Shown here: positions 45,401 through 53,902 of the stretch, piece by piece | Layout: the number at the start of each line of letters is the position of its first letter | Numbering within the stretch: the first letter of the stretch is position 1 | Source of the DNA: Limisalsivibrio acetivorans | Lineage (GTDB): Bacteria > Chrysiogenota > Deferribacteres > Deferribacterales > Geovibrionaceae | Length of the DNA stretch: 64,000 nt | Direction: 5' to 3' | Assembly (NCBI RefSeq): GCF_000421105.1 | Contig: NZ_ATWF01000001.1 | Location: forward strand, 1,747,407 to 1,811,406 | Made by a program: the position numbers and the translations under genes | Notes under the pieces: model-generated | What the model was told of the DNA's origin: nothing | What the model saw: only the letters and a program-made list of their open reading frames with translations | Databases searched by the model: none

Positions 45401-48400
45401 GTCTCTGGCGGCGAAACCGCTCAGCATCTCATCCCCTAGCCAACTGGCAAAGGAGGCGTAGTCCGCCTTTAATTCCTTAAGCTTAGGCTCATCCCCCATG
45501 GACAGGGCTGTGTACCTCTCAAGAACCTCCTCTATAAGAAGTTGGAGCGACCAGCCGTCGGATATAATATGGTGCATAACCACAGAGAGAACGCTCTCTT
45601 CGGAGGATTTGAATATGTTAACCCTTATCAGGGGGGGCTTTGTTATATCGAAGGGCTTCGCTGTCTCTTCCTTTGTTTCAAGATCCAGCTCTTCTGTATG
45701 TATAACCTTAACATCTATAACGCACTTTTCTGCAACATGCATAATGGGCTCATGGGGGTCTGCAAAGCTACGAAGTGCGTCATGCCTCCTAGCCGCACCG
45801 GTGAACGCCTCGGAAAGAAGGGCGGGATCCAGCTCCCCCTCTATACTGAACTGTAGAGGCATATTGTATGCAGAGCTCCCCCCCTCCATTCGGGAAAGAA
45901 CCCAGACCCTCCTCTCGGAGGCTGTCATATCCCGCTCCGCTCCATACTTAATGGATGGGATAGAGCTGAACATCCGGACGTTCCTCTGCTTTATTATATC
46001 TGCGATTCCGCCCACTGTAGGGCTTGCGAAGAACTCCTTGAGCCCCACCTTAGTGCCGAACTCCTTCTGTATCCTGCCCATGACACGAACAGCGCCGAGG
46101 CTGTGCCCGCCAAGCTCAAAGAAGTTTGCAGAAGCGGAGGATACAGCAATGCCCAGCACATCGGCGAAGATCTCTCCAACGGTTTTATCTACACCTTCCA
46201 AAGGCTTCTCGGTATCTCCACCATGCTTATCCCTCTCGGGGTAAGGCAGAGCGTTCCGGTCGATCTTCCCGCTTGCATTCAGTGGAAAGGACTGCATGTG
46301 CGTATAAACTGAAGGGATCATATAAGGGGGTAACTTGCGGCCAAGGGCTCTTTTAATATCCTCAGCAGGAAGCTCCTCCGGAGCTGTATACCAGGCGGCG
46401 AGATACTTTGCCCCATCTTCACCAAGGGCATCCGCAACGGCGGAATCGATTCCCTCAACAGTTTCAAGGGTTCTAGCCACCTCTTCGGGTTCAACCCTGT
46501 GCCCCCTTATCTTAACCTGTGCATCCCTTCGGCCAGTGAAAACAAGGCTGCCGTCGGGGAGCATACGACCCGTATCGCCAGTTCGGTACATCCTACCCCC
46601 TTCAAAGAAGGGATCGGGCACAAACTTCTCTGCAGTCAGCTCATCTCGGTTAAGGTAACCGAGTGCCACACCAGCTCCGCCGACACATATCTCCCCCACC
46701 GAGCCTGGGGGGAGGGGCTGGAGATTTTTATCCAGTATGTAGATACTTCCGTTGGGTATGGCACGCCCAATGGGAATGAGTCCACCTTCGTAGTCCGCCG
46801 GAACCTCATGCCAGCTTGCGCAGACGGAAATTTCCGTCGGACCGTAGGCGTTTATATATCTCAGACGGGAGGAATACCTGTGGACATCCCGCTCAATGGG
46901 AGCCTCACCCGCCGTAATAAGCGTTTTAAGCCATGGGAAATCTGCACCTTCAAGGCTGTTCAGGTAGGATGGGGGGAGGGTAGCAACGCTCACCTTCTCG
47001 TGCCTCATAAGCCTTATGAATCGCTCCGGTTCGAGAATTGTCTCCCTGTCTGCAACTATGAGGGAGGCACCGGACAATAGCGCCATGCCTATCTCGGACA
47101 TGGAGGCATCGAAACCGAGGGAGGCGAATTGCAGAACGCGCTCTCCGGCTCCGGCTCCCCATGCAGCAGCTTGGGCAGTTACTGTGTTTACGATCCCCCT
47201 GTGGGGTATGCAAACACCCTTCGGTCTTCCTGTGGTTCCTGATGTGTAAATTATATATGCCGGGTCTTCAGGACTGAGACCCTCCAGAATGAAGTTCTCG
47301 TAACGGTTCTCTGTTATGTTGGGGGTATATACGGGCACCCCGCCTGTGTCGAGATCCCTGTCCGCAACTATACACCTTGCCCCGCAGTCCTCCAGTATGT
47401 ACTTTATCCGCTCTTCGGGATAAACGGGATCTATGGGGACATACACACCGCCGCAACGGAATATGCCCAGTATTACGGCAGGGGAGACGGCGTTCCTCTC
47501 GGAAAGATAGGCGACCCTGTCACCGGGCTTAACTCCGTATTCCACGGCCAGCACACCCGCTATTCCGGAGGAGAGCGTTTCTACCTCTTTATATGTAAGC
47601 CCTAGGCCGACACATCGTACAGCCTCCGCATCGGGCGTTTTTACAGCCTGCTCAAAGAAAATCTCCTCGAAACGCTTATCGGGGATACTCTTCTTGCTCC
47701 CTATGATTGCGCAGTACTCCTTCTCCGGCATGATCCTTAGCTCGTCCAGTGCCTTGTCGCCGCCGAGGGACACATCCAGAAACAACGCTTCGAAACCTCT
47801 GGCCAGATGCTCCGCCTCCTCGTCGGGGATAACAAAAGGATTGTAGTTGAAGAAGATGTTTACATCACCGTCATCGTATTCATCCACCTCTATGGAGAGG
47901 CTCTCCTCCCTCGCTCCCGTGTCCAGAGTGAACATGCTCATGGGTGAGCCACCGAAGTTCTGGTTATAGCTAAGCTTTCTGTAAACAAAGGTTATGTCAA
48001 ACAGGTTCCCTGTGAAGCCCTCCTTTGTACGGCAATCCTTAATGATCTGCCCCAGCGGATAGCGCTGGTATCTATAGGATGCTCTCAGCTCCTTGCTTAC
48101 AGCCAGTGCAAGCTCAAGGAAGCTCCAGTCCGGCTCTATCTTTATGCGCAGGGGCATCATGCTCATAAACATACCTGAAGTGTTTCGGAACTTCCGGTTG
48201 TTCCTGTTAAGGATAGGCATGCCGATAACAATATCATCCTGCCCCTTGGTGCGGTAAAAATAGGCATAGCTAACAGCCAGAAGGAAATGGAAGGAAGTTA
48301 TATCGTTCTCCGCACAGATGCGGAGCATGTCGTTGTAGCAGTAGCGCTTCATGCTTAGTGTGAGACGTTTGGTCCCGAGGGTATCCCGTTCACTAAGGCC

Positions 48401-49045
48401 GCTCTTGGAACCTGTGAAGGAGATGGGCTCAGGTAGATCGGCAAACTTATCGTTCCAGAACTTTGCCCCCTTTTCAAAACCCGGGGATGAGAAATACTTC
48501 TCATCATCCTCCACAAAATCACGGTAGTTGAGGATATCCTTTTCGGGTGTCCCTCCTGCCAATAGAGTATTGTAGAAGCTGGTCAGGGTGTCTGTGAAGA
48601 GCATGTGACCGAAGGCGTCGTTTATTATATGATGAAACTTTGGATACCATACCCAAAGCTCTTCATCCACCTTTATGAGAACATCCGCTCCAAGGGGGTA
48701 ACCGTCGATGGGAACGGGGTTCTTAAAATCGTCCATAACCCAGTCGATGGCCTCCCTGTAGGCACTGGGTGAATCGGAAAAGTCGATAATCGTAGGAGGA
48801 TAAAGCTCGTGTCCAGTACTCTGCATAACACCGTCAGGCGTGTACTCAAGTCTGGTCAGAAACGCATCGTGAACACCCAGGGCAAGCCTGTGTGCTTTCT
48901 TGAAAAGTTCGACATCTACGTGCCCCCTTATGGGCGCAAAGCCTCCCATATTATATTTCGGAGTGGGACCGTACAGAAGTGAGTCAACATAGATAGCCTC
49001 CTGCGGAGAGGAAAGCCTGTAGTTGCCGGACATATCAGCCTCCAT
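42401..49045 (-). CDS. Nonribosomal peptide synthetase, C-A-T-C-A-T plus unassigned C-terminal region
   Basis: 2214 aa, two amino acid modules. C1 8-440 (HHIINDA, H139/D143) stands at the N-terminus, so it probably joins an acyl or aryl starter to residue 1. A1 455-940 (YIIYTSGTTGRPKG; ten-residue code read as DASTIAAVCK, close to published Phe and Tyr codes). T1 952-1020 (S982). C2 1030-1470 (HHIISDG, H1159/D1163). A2 1485-1965 (code read as DVKDISCVEK, no confident match; polar). T2 1975-2046 (S2007). Residues 2047-2214 match no domain I know and may dock with or feed the PKS KS. No epimerase or terminal TE, consistent with hand-over to the PKS gene that overlaps its stop. Confidence 0.95.
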   Translation of the reverse strand: MEADMSGNYRLSSPQEAIYVDSLLYGPTPKYNMGGFAPIRGHVDVELFKKAHRLALGVHDAFLTRLEYTPDGVMQSTGHELYPPTIIDFSDSPSAYREAIDWVMDDFKNPVPIDGYPLGADVLIKVDEELWVWYPKFHHIINDAFGHMLFTDTLTSFYNTLLAGGTPEKDILNYRDFVEDDEKYFSSPGFEKGAKFWNDKFADLPEPISFTGSKSGLSERDTLGTKRLTLSMKRYCYNDMLRICAENDITSFHFLLAVSYAYFYRTKGQDDIVIGMPILNRNNRKFRNTSGMFMSMMPLRIKIEPDWSFLELALAVSKELRASYRYQRYPLGQIIKDCRTKEGFTGNLFDITFVYRKLSYNQNFGGSPMSMFTLDTGAREESLSIEVDEYDDGDVNIFFNYNPFVIPDEEAEHLARGFEALFLDVSLGGDKALDELRIMPEKEYCAIIGSKKSIPDKRFEEIFFEQAVKTPDAEAVRCVGLGLTYKEVETLSSGIAGVLAVEYGVKPGDRVAYLSERNAVSPAVILGIFRCGGVYVPIDPVYPEERIKYILEDCGARCIVADRDLDTGGVPVYTPNITENRYENFILEGLSPEDPAYIIYTSGTTGRPKGVCIPHRGIVNTVTAQAAAWGAGAGERVLQFASLGFDASMSEIGMALLSGASLIVADRETILEPERFIRLMRHEKVSVATLPPSYLNSLEGADFPWLKTLITAGEAPIERDVHRYSSRLRYINAYGPTEISVCASWHEVPADYEGGLIPIGRAIPNGSIYILDKNLQPLPPGSVGEICVGGAGVALGYLNRDELTAEKFVPDPFFEGGRMYRTGDTGRMLPDGSLVFTGRRDAQVKIRGHRVEPEEVARTLETVEGIDSAVADALGEDGAKYLAAWYTAPEELPAEDIKRALGRKLPPYMIPSVYTHMQSFPLNASGKIDRNALPYPERDKHGGDTEKPLEGVDKTVGEIFADVLGIAVSSASANFFELGGHSLGAVRVMGRIQKEFGTKVGLKEFFASPTVGGIADIIKQRNVRMFSSIPSIKYGAERDMTASERRVWVLSRMEGGSSAYNMPLQFSIEGELDPALLSEAFTGAARRHDALRSFADPHEPIMHVAEKCVIDVKVIHTEELDLETKEETAKPFDITKPPLIRVNIFKSSEESVLSVVMHHIISDGWSLQLLIEEVLERYTALSMGDEPKLKELKADYASFASWLGDEMLSGFAARDRDYWLERFSGDIPELELPADFPRPEVMGFKGRSIHRIFESVSWKELEERAARLGATPYTLLLTAVYGLLYRYTGSRDTVIGTPVSGRLHPDVENTIGIFINTLPLRVAFSRDDSFMNLLARVKNTVAEAQDHQSCAFDAIVNELDIPRKANRQPLFDTMMILQDTVSEEMQGDGFKLKTRGLETSSSLFDMTFFFSRSGDSLRLDIEFSTELFKLSTAERTAHHLEIFLRSALNAPEKRTAFLDYIPEDELERLRGLSVGRPAQLPVLDFRNRFLENGLKHPDRPAVVTTERTVTYGELCSDAMAVCAEIVKRGFGTGDTVALMAERDEILAAGMLGILMSGASYTFMTPYHPEERLAYIAKTAGVELIIAGTDVPLSFRQMAVNCRELPRINAEPVETGDCAYYIFTSGTTGTPKGVRVSHDNLRNLVYMTELESYAGIESPVREMVSVSGAFDVSVKQVCSALACGHTLLMPHDDLVLNAELLLEYIRDKGVTLMDNSPSLLSMLISAGTCETELPALRRMLIGSEAVSSGLVEQFMNAHPDVEVVNCYGPTECTVESVKLQAERGVDYPAVLPIGTPSINTTAEILDENLNPCGTGIYGGIYLGGACVGMGYAGQSSTAFIEIDGKRVYRTGDVGRWSERGEIEFAGRSDDQVKVRGYRIEPNEVENALLNIKGVSSAAVVPFERGGMTELAGFYAGEPETTAVKDALYSLIPGYMVPAALVKLERIPLTPGGKADRKALSKMPVAAEEGRGEPLDDKYQQAVFDIWKGVLGHDDLSAEETFFEAGGNSVLLVRLHSRLQKEYPDLFRLAELFRFSTIASQADRLRLSIEGEKIRIEGIPLSDDIRETRAGGLLRLSAPMNGRANLSEGEGVATLAYLFAELYGMERAPAGSVKGDVLCWNNVDFDDAESMDGLIASVEEGLKRCLRYGDAVIEGILPVVLIGDGDMDRLAEVFGIVFKPEQSSMRAVFSERIKRDEALRMCDVYVRILDAAGKVI

Positions 49046-49065
49046 GTCATATTAAAAAAGGGTGT

Positions 49066-50241
49066 CTAGTTTAGTGAGCGGTTATACTCCGGCTTCAGCT
49101 CATTCAGAATAATCTCCCTGTCCCCCTTAACCTGCATAAGGTAGAATGGACGTTCTAGAACCTCGCCATTGGGGGAGAAGCGGTAAAAACCGTTCACACC
49201 GTTATACATCTCTATATATCTAAGAAAGTATGATAGATTGAGCGGCTCGAAGGAGCCTGTGGTTCTTATGGAATCGGCAAGCATGTGCAGAGTATCATAG
49301 GCTGTTGCTGCATATGCATCGGGTTTTACGCCGTATTTCTGCCTGAATTTTCTGACGAATACCTCATTTTCAGGGTCATCTGAATAGGGGTCGTAGTATG
49401 TAAAATACATGGAATCATCGAGGGCGTTCCCCGCTATCCCCCTCATCTTATCAACGGCAGTAAACGCCGCCGCATAGGGGAGGGTTACCCCCATATCACG
49501 CATATCACGGATAAAATAGCCTGCCCATGGCTCATAGCCGGTGAGGAACACGAGATCGCAATCCTCGCTCTTCATATCATGAATTATTTCGTGGAAATCA
49601 TACTCCCATCGGAAATAGGAGCTGTTCCGGCAGATGTCCATATCGTAAAGATCCATATAGTATTTGAAATGAAAGGCGAGATCCTGACCGTACTCATCCT
49701 CCTGCGTCACTATATAGATACGTTTATACCCCTGTTCCGCCAAGGTTTTGACCATCTTCTCAGCTATCATTTTGGTGTTTACGCTGGTACGGACAAAATA
49801 CTCGAAGTCGTGACCGGAAAGAAAGGCGCCGAATGCTCCCGTGTCCAGGAAAAGGAGCTTGGCCTTCTCATACCCTATGGATGTTTCCGCCGCTATGGAG
49901 CTGTCGTAGTGCCCTATCACAGCAAGCATATCCTTTGTCCGGATAAATCCATCCGCAGCACTTCTCGCCTTGTTCTTGTTTGAGGCGGTATCCTTTATCA
50001 CAAGACGCATCTTCCTGCCGAGAACCCCAATGGAGTTGATCTCCTCCACCGCCAGCTGTATACCCTCAAGGAAGAGGTCGTTATTGGTTGAAAAAGGCCA
50101 GACTACACCCACTTTAAACTCTGTGAGGTTGTCGTTTTTTAATGCCTGGGTCCTCATCTCGCCATAATCCATAGGCGTTCTGAGATCGCTTATTATAAAA
50201 TAGAGCAGAACCAGACCGAGTATGTATGCAGTTATCCTCAT
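49066..50241 (-). CDS. Membrane-anchored periplasmic binding protein, LivK-like (type I fold)
   Basis: 391 aa. One N-terminal transmembrane segment (residues 3-20) without a clear lipobox, then a two-lobed ligand-binding fold of the branched-chain amino acid receptor type: VGVVWPFSTNNDLFLEGIQLAVEEIN, DTASNKNKARSAAD, VIGHYDSS, and YAATAYDTLHML near the end. No LivHMGF permease genes lie nearby, so it probably serves as a sensor or scaffold rather than an import receptor. It is 20 bases upstream of the NRPS gene, inside the cluster. Confidence 0.85.
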   Translation of the reverse strand: MRITAYILGLVLLYFIISDLRTPMDYGEMRTQALKNDNLTEFKVGVVWPFSTNNDLFLEGIQLAVEEINSIGVLGRKMRLVIKDTASNKNKARSAADGFIRTKDMLAVIGHYDSSIAAETSIGYEKAKLLFLDTGAFGAFLSGHDFEYFVRTSVNTKMIAEKMVKTLAEQGYKRIYIVTQEDEYGQDLAFHFKYYMDLYDMDICRNSSYFRWEYDFHEIIHDMKSEDCDLVFLTGYEPWAGYFIRDMRDMGVTLPYAAAFTAVDKMRGIAGNALDDSMYFTYYDPYSDDPENEVFVRKFRQKYGVKPDAYAATAYDTLHMLADSIRTTGSFEPLNLSYFLRYIEMYNGVNGFYRFSPNGEVLERPFYLMQVKGDREIILNELKPEYNRSLN

Positions 50242-50253
50242 AGGCTGACTAAC

Positions 50254-51132
50254 CTATTTCCCCAGGATAAGGGGCAGACCTTCGTCACCCGCACCTATAA
50301 CAACGATCTTGGAGTTGTCGGACTTTGCAAGCTCCTTCGTTGCCATAATGCCCTGCCACTGCAGGATCTTATCATCGATACTCTCTGAAAGTAGTCTGTT
50401 GTAGTTCTTAAGACCTTCAGCCTCGAACTGCTTCCTCGCCGCCTCCTTCTTGGCAACGGAGAGCCTGTATTCGTACTCCTGATCCAGCTGCTGCTGGGCC
50501 AGCTTCGATTCGATAGCTGCGGAGATCTTCATCGGAAGACTTATCCGCTCTATGGGTACATAATCCAGGGCGATGAACCTTGACTCCAGCCTCGCCTTGG
50601 AGAGTGCGGAGACCCTGTCCTGGATAAGTTTCTGGGTCGTATATATATCCTCCGGCTTGTTCTGGCCTATCACTGTTCTGATAACCGAACGCACCTCGGG
50701 GAATATGATCGTCTTCGGGTAATCCGGTCCCACACGCTGGTGTAGCATGGGGAGGAGCGGTATGTTCGGATAGTATATAACGGAGTATTCAACCTCAATG
50801 GTGAGGCCGTTGAGGGTGAGCACCTTGATGGTATCGCTTATCTTCTGCTTGCGGACGCTGTAAACATACATCTTATTGAAGGGCCATATAACGTGCAACC
50901 CCTCGCCGTATATCCGGTTCACCACAGTACCGCCGCCGAAACGCCGCCAGAGAACACCCTGCTCACCAGGCTTTATGGATATAAATATCATATCAAAGTA
51001 GAAGATCACGACGAAAATGGCGATAAACAGGAGTATTACAAAATAGGGCTTCTGGTTCTTCATAAACTTCCTGAACCTTTTGAAGGCCCCCTCCTTTATC
51101 TCTGCTATTTCATCCATTCTTTCTTCGTTCAT
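50254..51132 (-). CDS. SPFH/band-7 (prohibitin-like) membrane protein
   Basis: 292 aa. One transmembrane helix (about 30-52), then the SPFH domain (about 52-200: ISIKPGEQGVLWRRFGGG, GEGLHVIWPFNKMYVYSVR, LTLNGLTIEVEYSVIYYP) and a charged coiled coil (about 205-260, rich in Ala/Glu/Lys/Gln). Such proteins form membrane rings or microdomains and hold proteases or transporters. Finding one between the exporter and the NRPS is unusual. Its start overlaps the exporter stop by 4 bases. Confidence 0.88.
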   Translation of the reverse strand: MNEERMDEIAEIKEGAFKRFRKFMKNQKPYFVILLFIAIFVVIFYFDMIFISIKPGEQGVLWRRFGGGTVVNRIYGEGLHVIWPFNKMYVYSVRKQKISDTIKVLTLNGLTIEVEYSVIYYPNIPLLPMLHQRVGPDYPKTIIFPEVRSVIRTVIGQNKPEDIYTTQKLIQDRVSALSKARLESRFIALDYVPIERISLPMKISAAIESKLAQQQLDQEYEYRLSVAKKEAARKQFEAEGLKNYNRLLSESIDDKILQWQGIMATKELAKSDNSKIVVIGAGDEGLPLILGK

Positions 51133-52790
51133 CCTTCACTCCGTCCGTTGCTAATCTCGGTAACTTGACCGAAGTCCATGGAGAGAACCCTGTCCGCTTC
51201 GCTGAAATAGCGATCGTCATGGGAAACGGCGATAACTGTTTTACCACGCTTCTTAAGCTCCGGCACAAGTGTATAGTAAAAATATCTCCTGAAGTGGGGG
51301 TCCTGATCCGCCGCCCATTCGTCAAACACATAGATCTCTTTGTCTTCCAGATATGTAACAATCAGAGCCAGACGCTTGCGCTGCCCTGTGGATAGATTCA
51401 AGTTTGTGAAGCCGCTGTCTTTGAAATCCGTCTTATGATCTATCTCCATAAGCTCCAGAAGCTCTTTCACCTTTTCTGGGTTGACCTGTTGCATGCCGTA
51501 AAGCTTGCTGAAAAGGTGGAACTCGGCGAAGATCACGGAGAAGAGTTCCCTGTAGCTCTGGGAATTCTGCCTCGTAACCTTCGTATCATCAAGCAGAATT
51601 TCACCCTCATCGGGGAAATAAAGGGCAGTCATGAGCTTCATCAGCGTTGTCTTACCGCTTCCGTTTCCTCCGACAATAAAGAGCACTTCACCCCTGTTTA
51701 TCTCGAAATCGAAGGGGCCTGCTGTGAAGGAGGGTGCACCGTCCGGGTCTTTGTATGAGAAGATCAGCTCCTTAAGCTTGATCTTATCGAAGTTCTCCGC
51801 ATTCTCTATCTTATCATCGGAATCAATATCCTCTCCCTTCACAAGAGTATCTATCTTGTCCTCAAGGCCGTAGATATTATTCACCGACAACTGAACCTCG
51901 GAAAGGATGGGGATCTGCATAACCGTGTTGGTTAGCGGTCCTATCAGGAAAAGTATAGCTGTAACCACCTTAACGACGGTATCGCCGAACTCGTTTGATA
52001 CGGCGGGCATGATAAAGACTATCGTTCCGATTAGTACGTAGAAGAACGTCTCTGCAAAAACATAGTTATTTGCAAACTCAAGCATCACGTTCGCTCTGGT
52101 GCGCCGAACACCCCCTGAACGCTTACGGAAATGGCTGCGAACATCAACACTCTTCGCCCTGTTCATCTTAAGCTCTTTGAAGCCGCTGAGGACATCGGTT
52201 ATCGTGTCAAAGAGCGCATCCTCCTCCTGGGAGGATTCATACAGGTTCTGCTCCAGTGTCTTCCGGTTGCGCAGATATATATATGTAGCGAAAAGGATCA
52301 TGGACATGCTTATCAAAAAGGCCGGAATGGAGATAAAGGCGATATAAAGCACTGTGAACATAACCATAACCGAGGACTGTGCCGCCATGAAGATGGAGCG
52401 CATGTTCTGGGATATGGAGGAGGTTTCCCTGCTTATTCGTGTGTAAATATCCGAATCGCCAATGGTCTCAAGGGTTCTTAGATCACACTTGAGAACCTTG
52501 TCCACAAGCCTCGTGCGGACCTTGTCCACCGCCTCCTCTATGATTTCGCTGGAATGATAGAGGAGGTAGCGAAGGGAGTAAATGAACATCCCTATACATA
52601 GTGCGAAGTACAAAAAGTATTTAGGATCAGGCTTTTGGAGGAAATCCGGAGAGATTGCCTTGTTGACCACAGCGAGAAGGAGAGCGTTGGATATACCCGA
52701 CAGGGCGGTCATAATGACCAGCTTCCTGTCTACCCCGCTCGATTCTCTTTGAAGGAACTCTACGGATTTACTGGCAAAGTAGTCTTTCAA
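51129..52790 (-). CDS. Cyclic-peptide-type ABC exporter (SyrD/PvdE-like)
   Basis: 553 aa half-transporter: six transmembrane helices (about 1-310) fused to an ATPase domain with Walker A GGNGSGKTTLMKLM, signature LSTGQRKRLAL and Walker B YVFDEWAADQDP, and the H-loop AVSHDD. The LSTGQ signature and DEWAADQDP are typical of the SyrD/PvdE group that exports nonribosomal peptides. Likely exports the cluster product or an intermediate to the periplasm. Overlaps the upstream DUF697 gene by 4 bases. Confidence 0.93.
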   Translation of the reverse strand: MKDYFASKSVEFLQRESSGVDRKLVIMTALSGISNALLLAVVNKAISPDFLQKPDPKYFLYFALCIGMFIYSLRYLLYHSSEIIEEAVDKVRTRLVDKVLKCDLRTLETIGDSDIYTRISRETSSISQNMRSIFMAAQSSVMVMFTVLYIAFISIPAFLISMSMILFATYIYLRNRKTLEQNLYESSQEEDALFDTITDVLSGFKELKMNRAKSVDVRSHFRKRSGGVRRTRANVMLEFANNYVFAETFFYVLIGTIVFIMPAVSNEFGDTVVKVVTAILFLIGPLTNTVMQIPILSEVQLSVNNIYGLEDKIDTLVKGEDIDSDDKIENAENFDKIKLKELIFSYKDPDGAPSFTAGPFDFEINRGEVLFIVGGNGSGKTTLMKLMTALYFPDEGEILLDDTKVTRQNSQSYRELFSVIFAEFHLFSKLYGMQQVNPEKVKELLELMEIDHKTDFKDSGFTNLNLSTGQRKRLALIVTYLEDKEIYVFDEWAADQDPHFRRYFYYTLVPELKKRGKTVIAVSHDDRYFSEADRVLSMDFGQVTEISNGRSEG

Positions 52791-53281
52791 GCCTGCTTCT
52801 CTTCTCCGCTTTCCTGGTTCTTCTCCTTCTCAAGATCCTCTGCGACTTTCTTTCCTTCCTCGAAATACTCTTTGTAGTAGTCCTTTACCTTATCGGGGTC
52901 GAAGGAGAGGAGGGTTCCGCCGGATTCATAGTGCTGGATAAAAACCTTGCCAAGAGCATAGGCCGAAGCACCGGAGAAGATGGACATGGAAAGACCGCCA
53001 AGTATGCTTCCCACAACGGGAACCATTTTAAGAATACTTCCCACAGACCCTCTTGAGAGTGAGTTGGGGATTATGGAGCCGAGGAGCGATGCGATTATCG
53101 CCTTCCCTTTGGACTCGGAGAACTCCACATCATCATAGTATTTGGAAAGGTCGGAGAGCATCTTGAGCTGAACGCCGGTCACTGCGGCGAGATCAACAAA
53201 GGGTACGGGGATGAGCCCTGCGCCCATTGACCACCACATATAATTACGAACCGTTTTCATAGCCTGAAACTGCTTGTCCAT
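52787..53281 (-). CDS. DUF697-like membrane-associated protein (copy B of the cluster)
   Basis: 164 aa, first gene of the NRPS/PKS operon. N-terminal MKTVRNYMWWSMGAGLIPVP, then VDLAAVTGVQLKMLSDLSKYY, a hydrophobic Gly-rich middle and FIQHYESGGTLLSFDP, with a Lys/Glu-rich tail. Paralogue of 36907-37407. Start at the ATG at 53281, 8 bases after AAGGAG. Function unknown. Confidence 0.8.
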   Translation of the reverse strand: MDKQFQAMKTVRNYMWWSMGAGLIPVPFVDLAAVTGVQLKMLSDLSKYYDDVEFSESKGKAIIASLLGSIIPNSLSRGSVGSILKMVPVVGSILGGLSMSIFSGASAYALGKVFIQHYESGGTLLSFDPDKVKDYYKEYFEEGKKVAEDLEKEKNQESGEEKQA

Positions 53282-53315
53282 GTCTGAAACTCCTTTTTGA
53301 TTTTGACTGCTTTTT

Positions 53316-53321
53316 ATTGTA
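53316..53321 (-). promoter_or_regulatory. Possible -10 box of the NRPS/PKS operon
   Basis: On the minus strand TACAAT lies 34 bases upstream of the first gene. The -35 region (GTTTTC at 17-base spacing) is poor, so an activator or another sigma factor is possible. The intergenic DNA up to 53569 also contains the 10-base palindrome GCTATATAGC (53510-53519); nothing else recognisable. Confidence 0.3.
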
Positions 53322-53569
53322 GCACTTATTATCAAGAAGAAAACCCGAAATTGTCATAGAATATACAGAAATACGAGCGGTATACGATCGGAGCACTCCC
53401 TGCGGTGTGATTCCGTGAACTACGTTCAATAATGCATGTTTACAACTGTTATCAATAAGATAAGCTAAAGGTCAGACCAATCAAGCATGACGATACTGCT
53501 TAATTTCTAGCTATATAGCACTATACGGCATACACCCATTTTCAGCAGTATTCGTTTTGTTAAGCCCCA

Positions 53570-53902
53570 TCATGCCTTAATCCCATTTCTCCGCCGCTGT
53601 TTTTTCATGGTAGCCGCATAATCCAGATATATTCGAAAGTCATCATAACTTTTGCCATAGATTCTCACAAACCCGGCAAGTAATGGAGCCGGAGGAACAC
53701 CCTCCCGGCTGAAGAAGCCCATGCATTCCAGTTGCGAGGTATAAAACGAATACTGCTCATCAGCGGGAAAGAGTGTGCCAGCACTGATTTTTTTAATTTT
53801 TTTTAAATCACTTTTCATCACGATAATTTCTATCCGCACCACCAATCCGACCGTACTGAAATGAACGAAGCGAAACATAGTGTGATTTTTACAATACTTC
53901 AT
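53570..53902 (-). CDS. Small protein, possibly a partial XRE-like HTH regulator
   Basis: 110 aa from the ATG at 53902 (GGGGTG 8 bases upstream), or 82 aa from an inner ATG at 53818. Residues about 55-90 (SQLECMGFFSREG, then PPAPLLAGFVRIYGKS) recall helices 3-5 of XRE regulators, where 'iErG..pPs..lL...a..yG.s' is the usual pattern. The first HTH helices are not convincing. It lies directly upstream of, and in line with, the NRPS/PKS operon. Codon use is rougher than that of its neighbours. Could also be spurious. Confidence 0.4.
   Translation of the reverse strand: MKYCKNHTMFRFVHFSTVGLVVRIEIIVMKSDLKKIKKISAGTLFPADEQYSFYTSQLECMGFFSREGVPPAPLLAGFVRIYGKSYDDFRIYLDYAATMKKQRRRNGIKA

Noticed and set aside
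36103-53281. Siderophore cluster
   Set aside because: Exporter type and C1 would allow it, but there is no TonB receptor, siderophore-interacting protein, aryl-acid synthesis gene or hydroxylase in the window.
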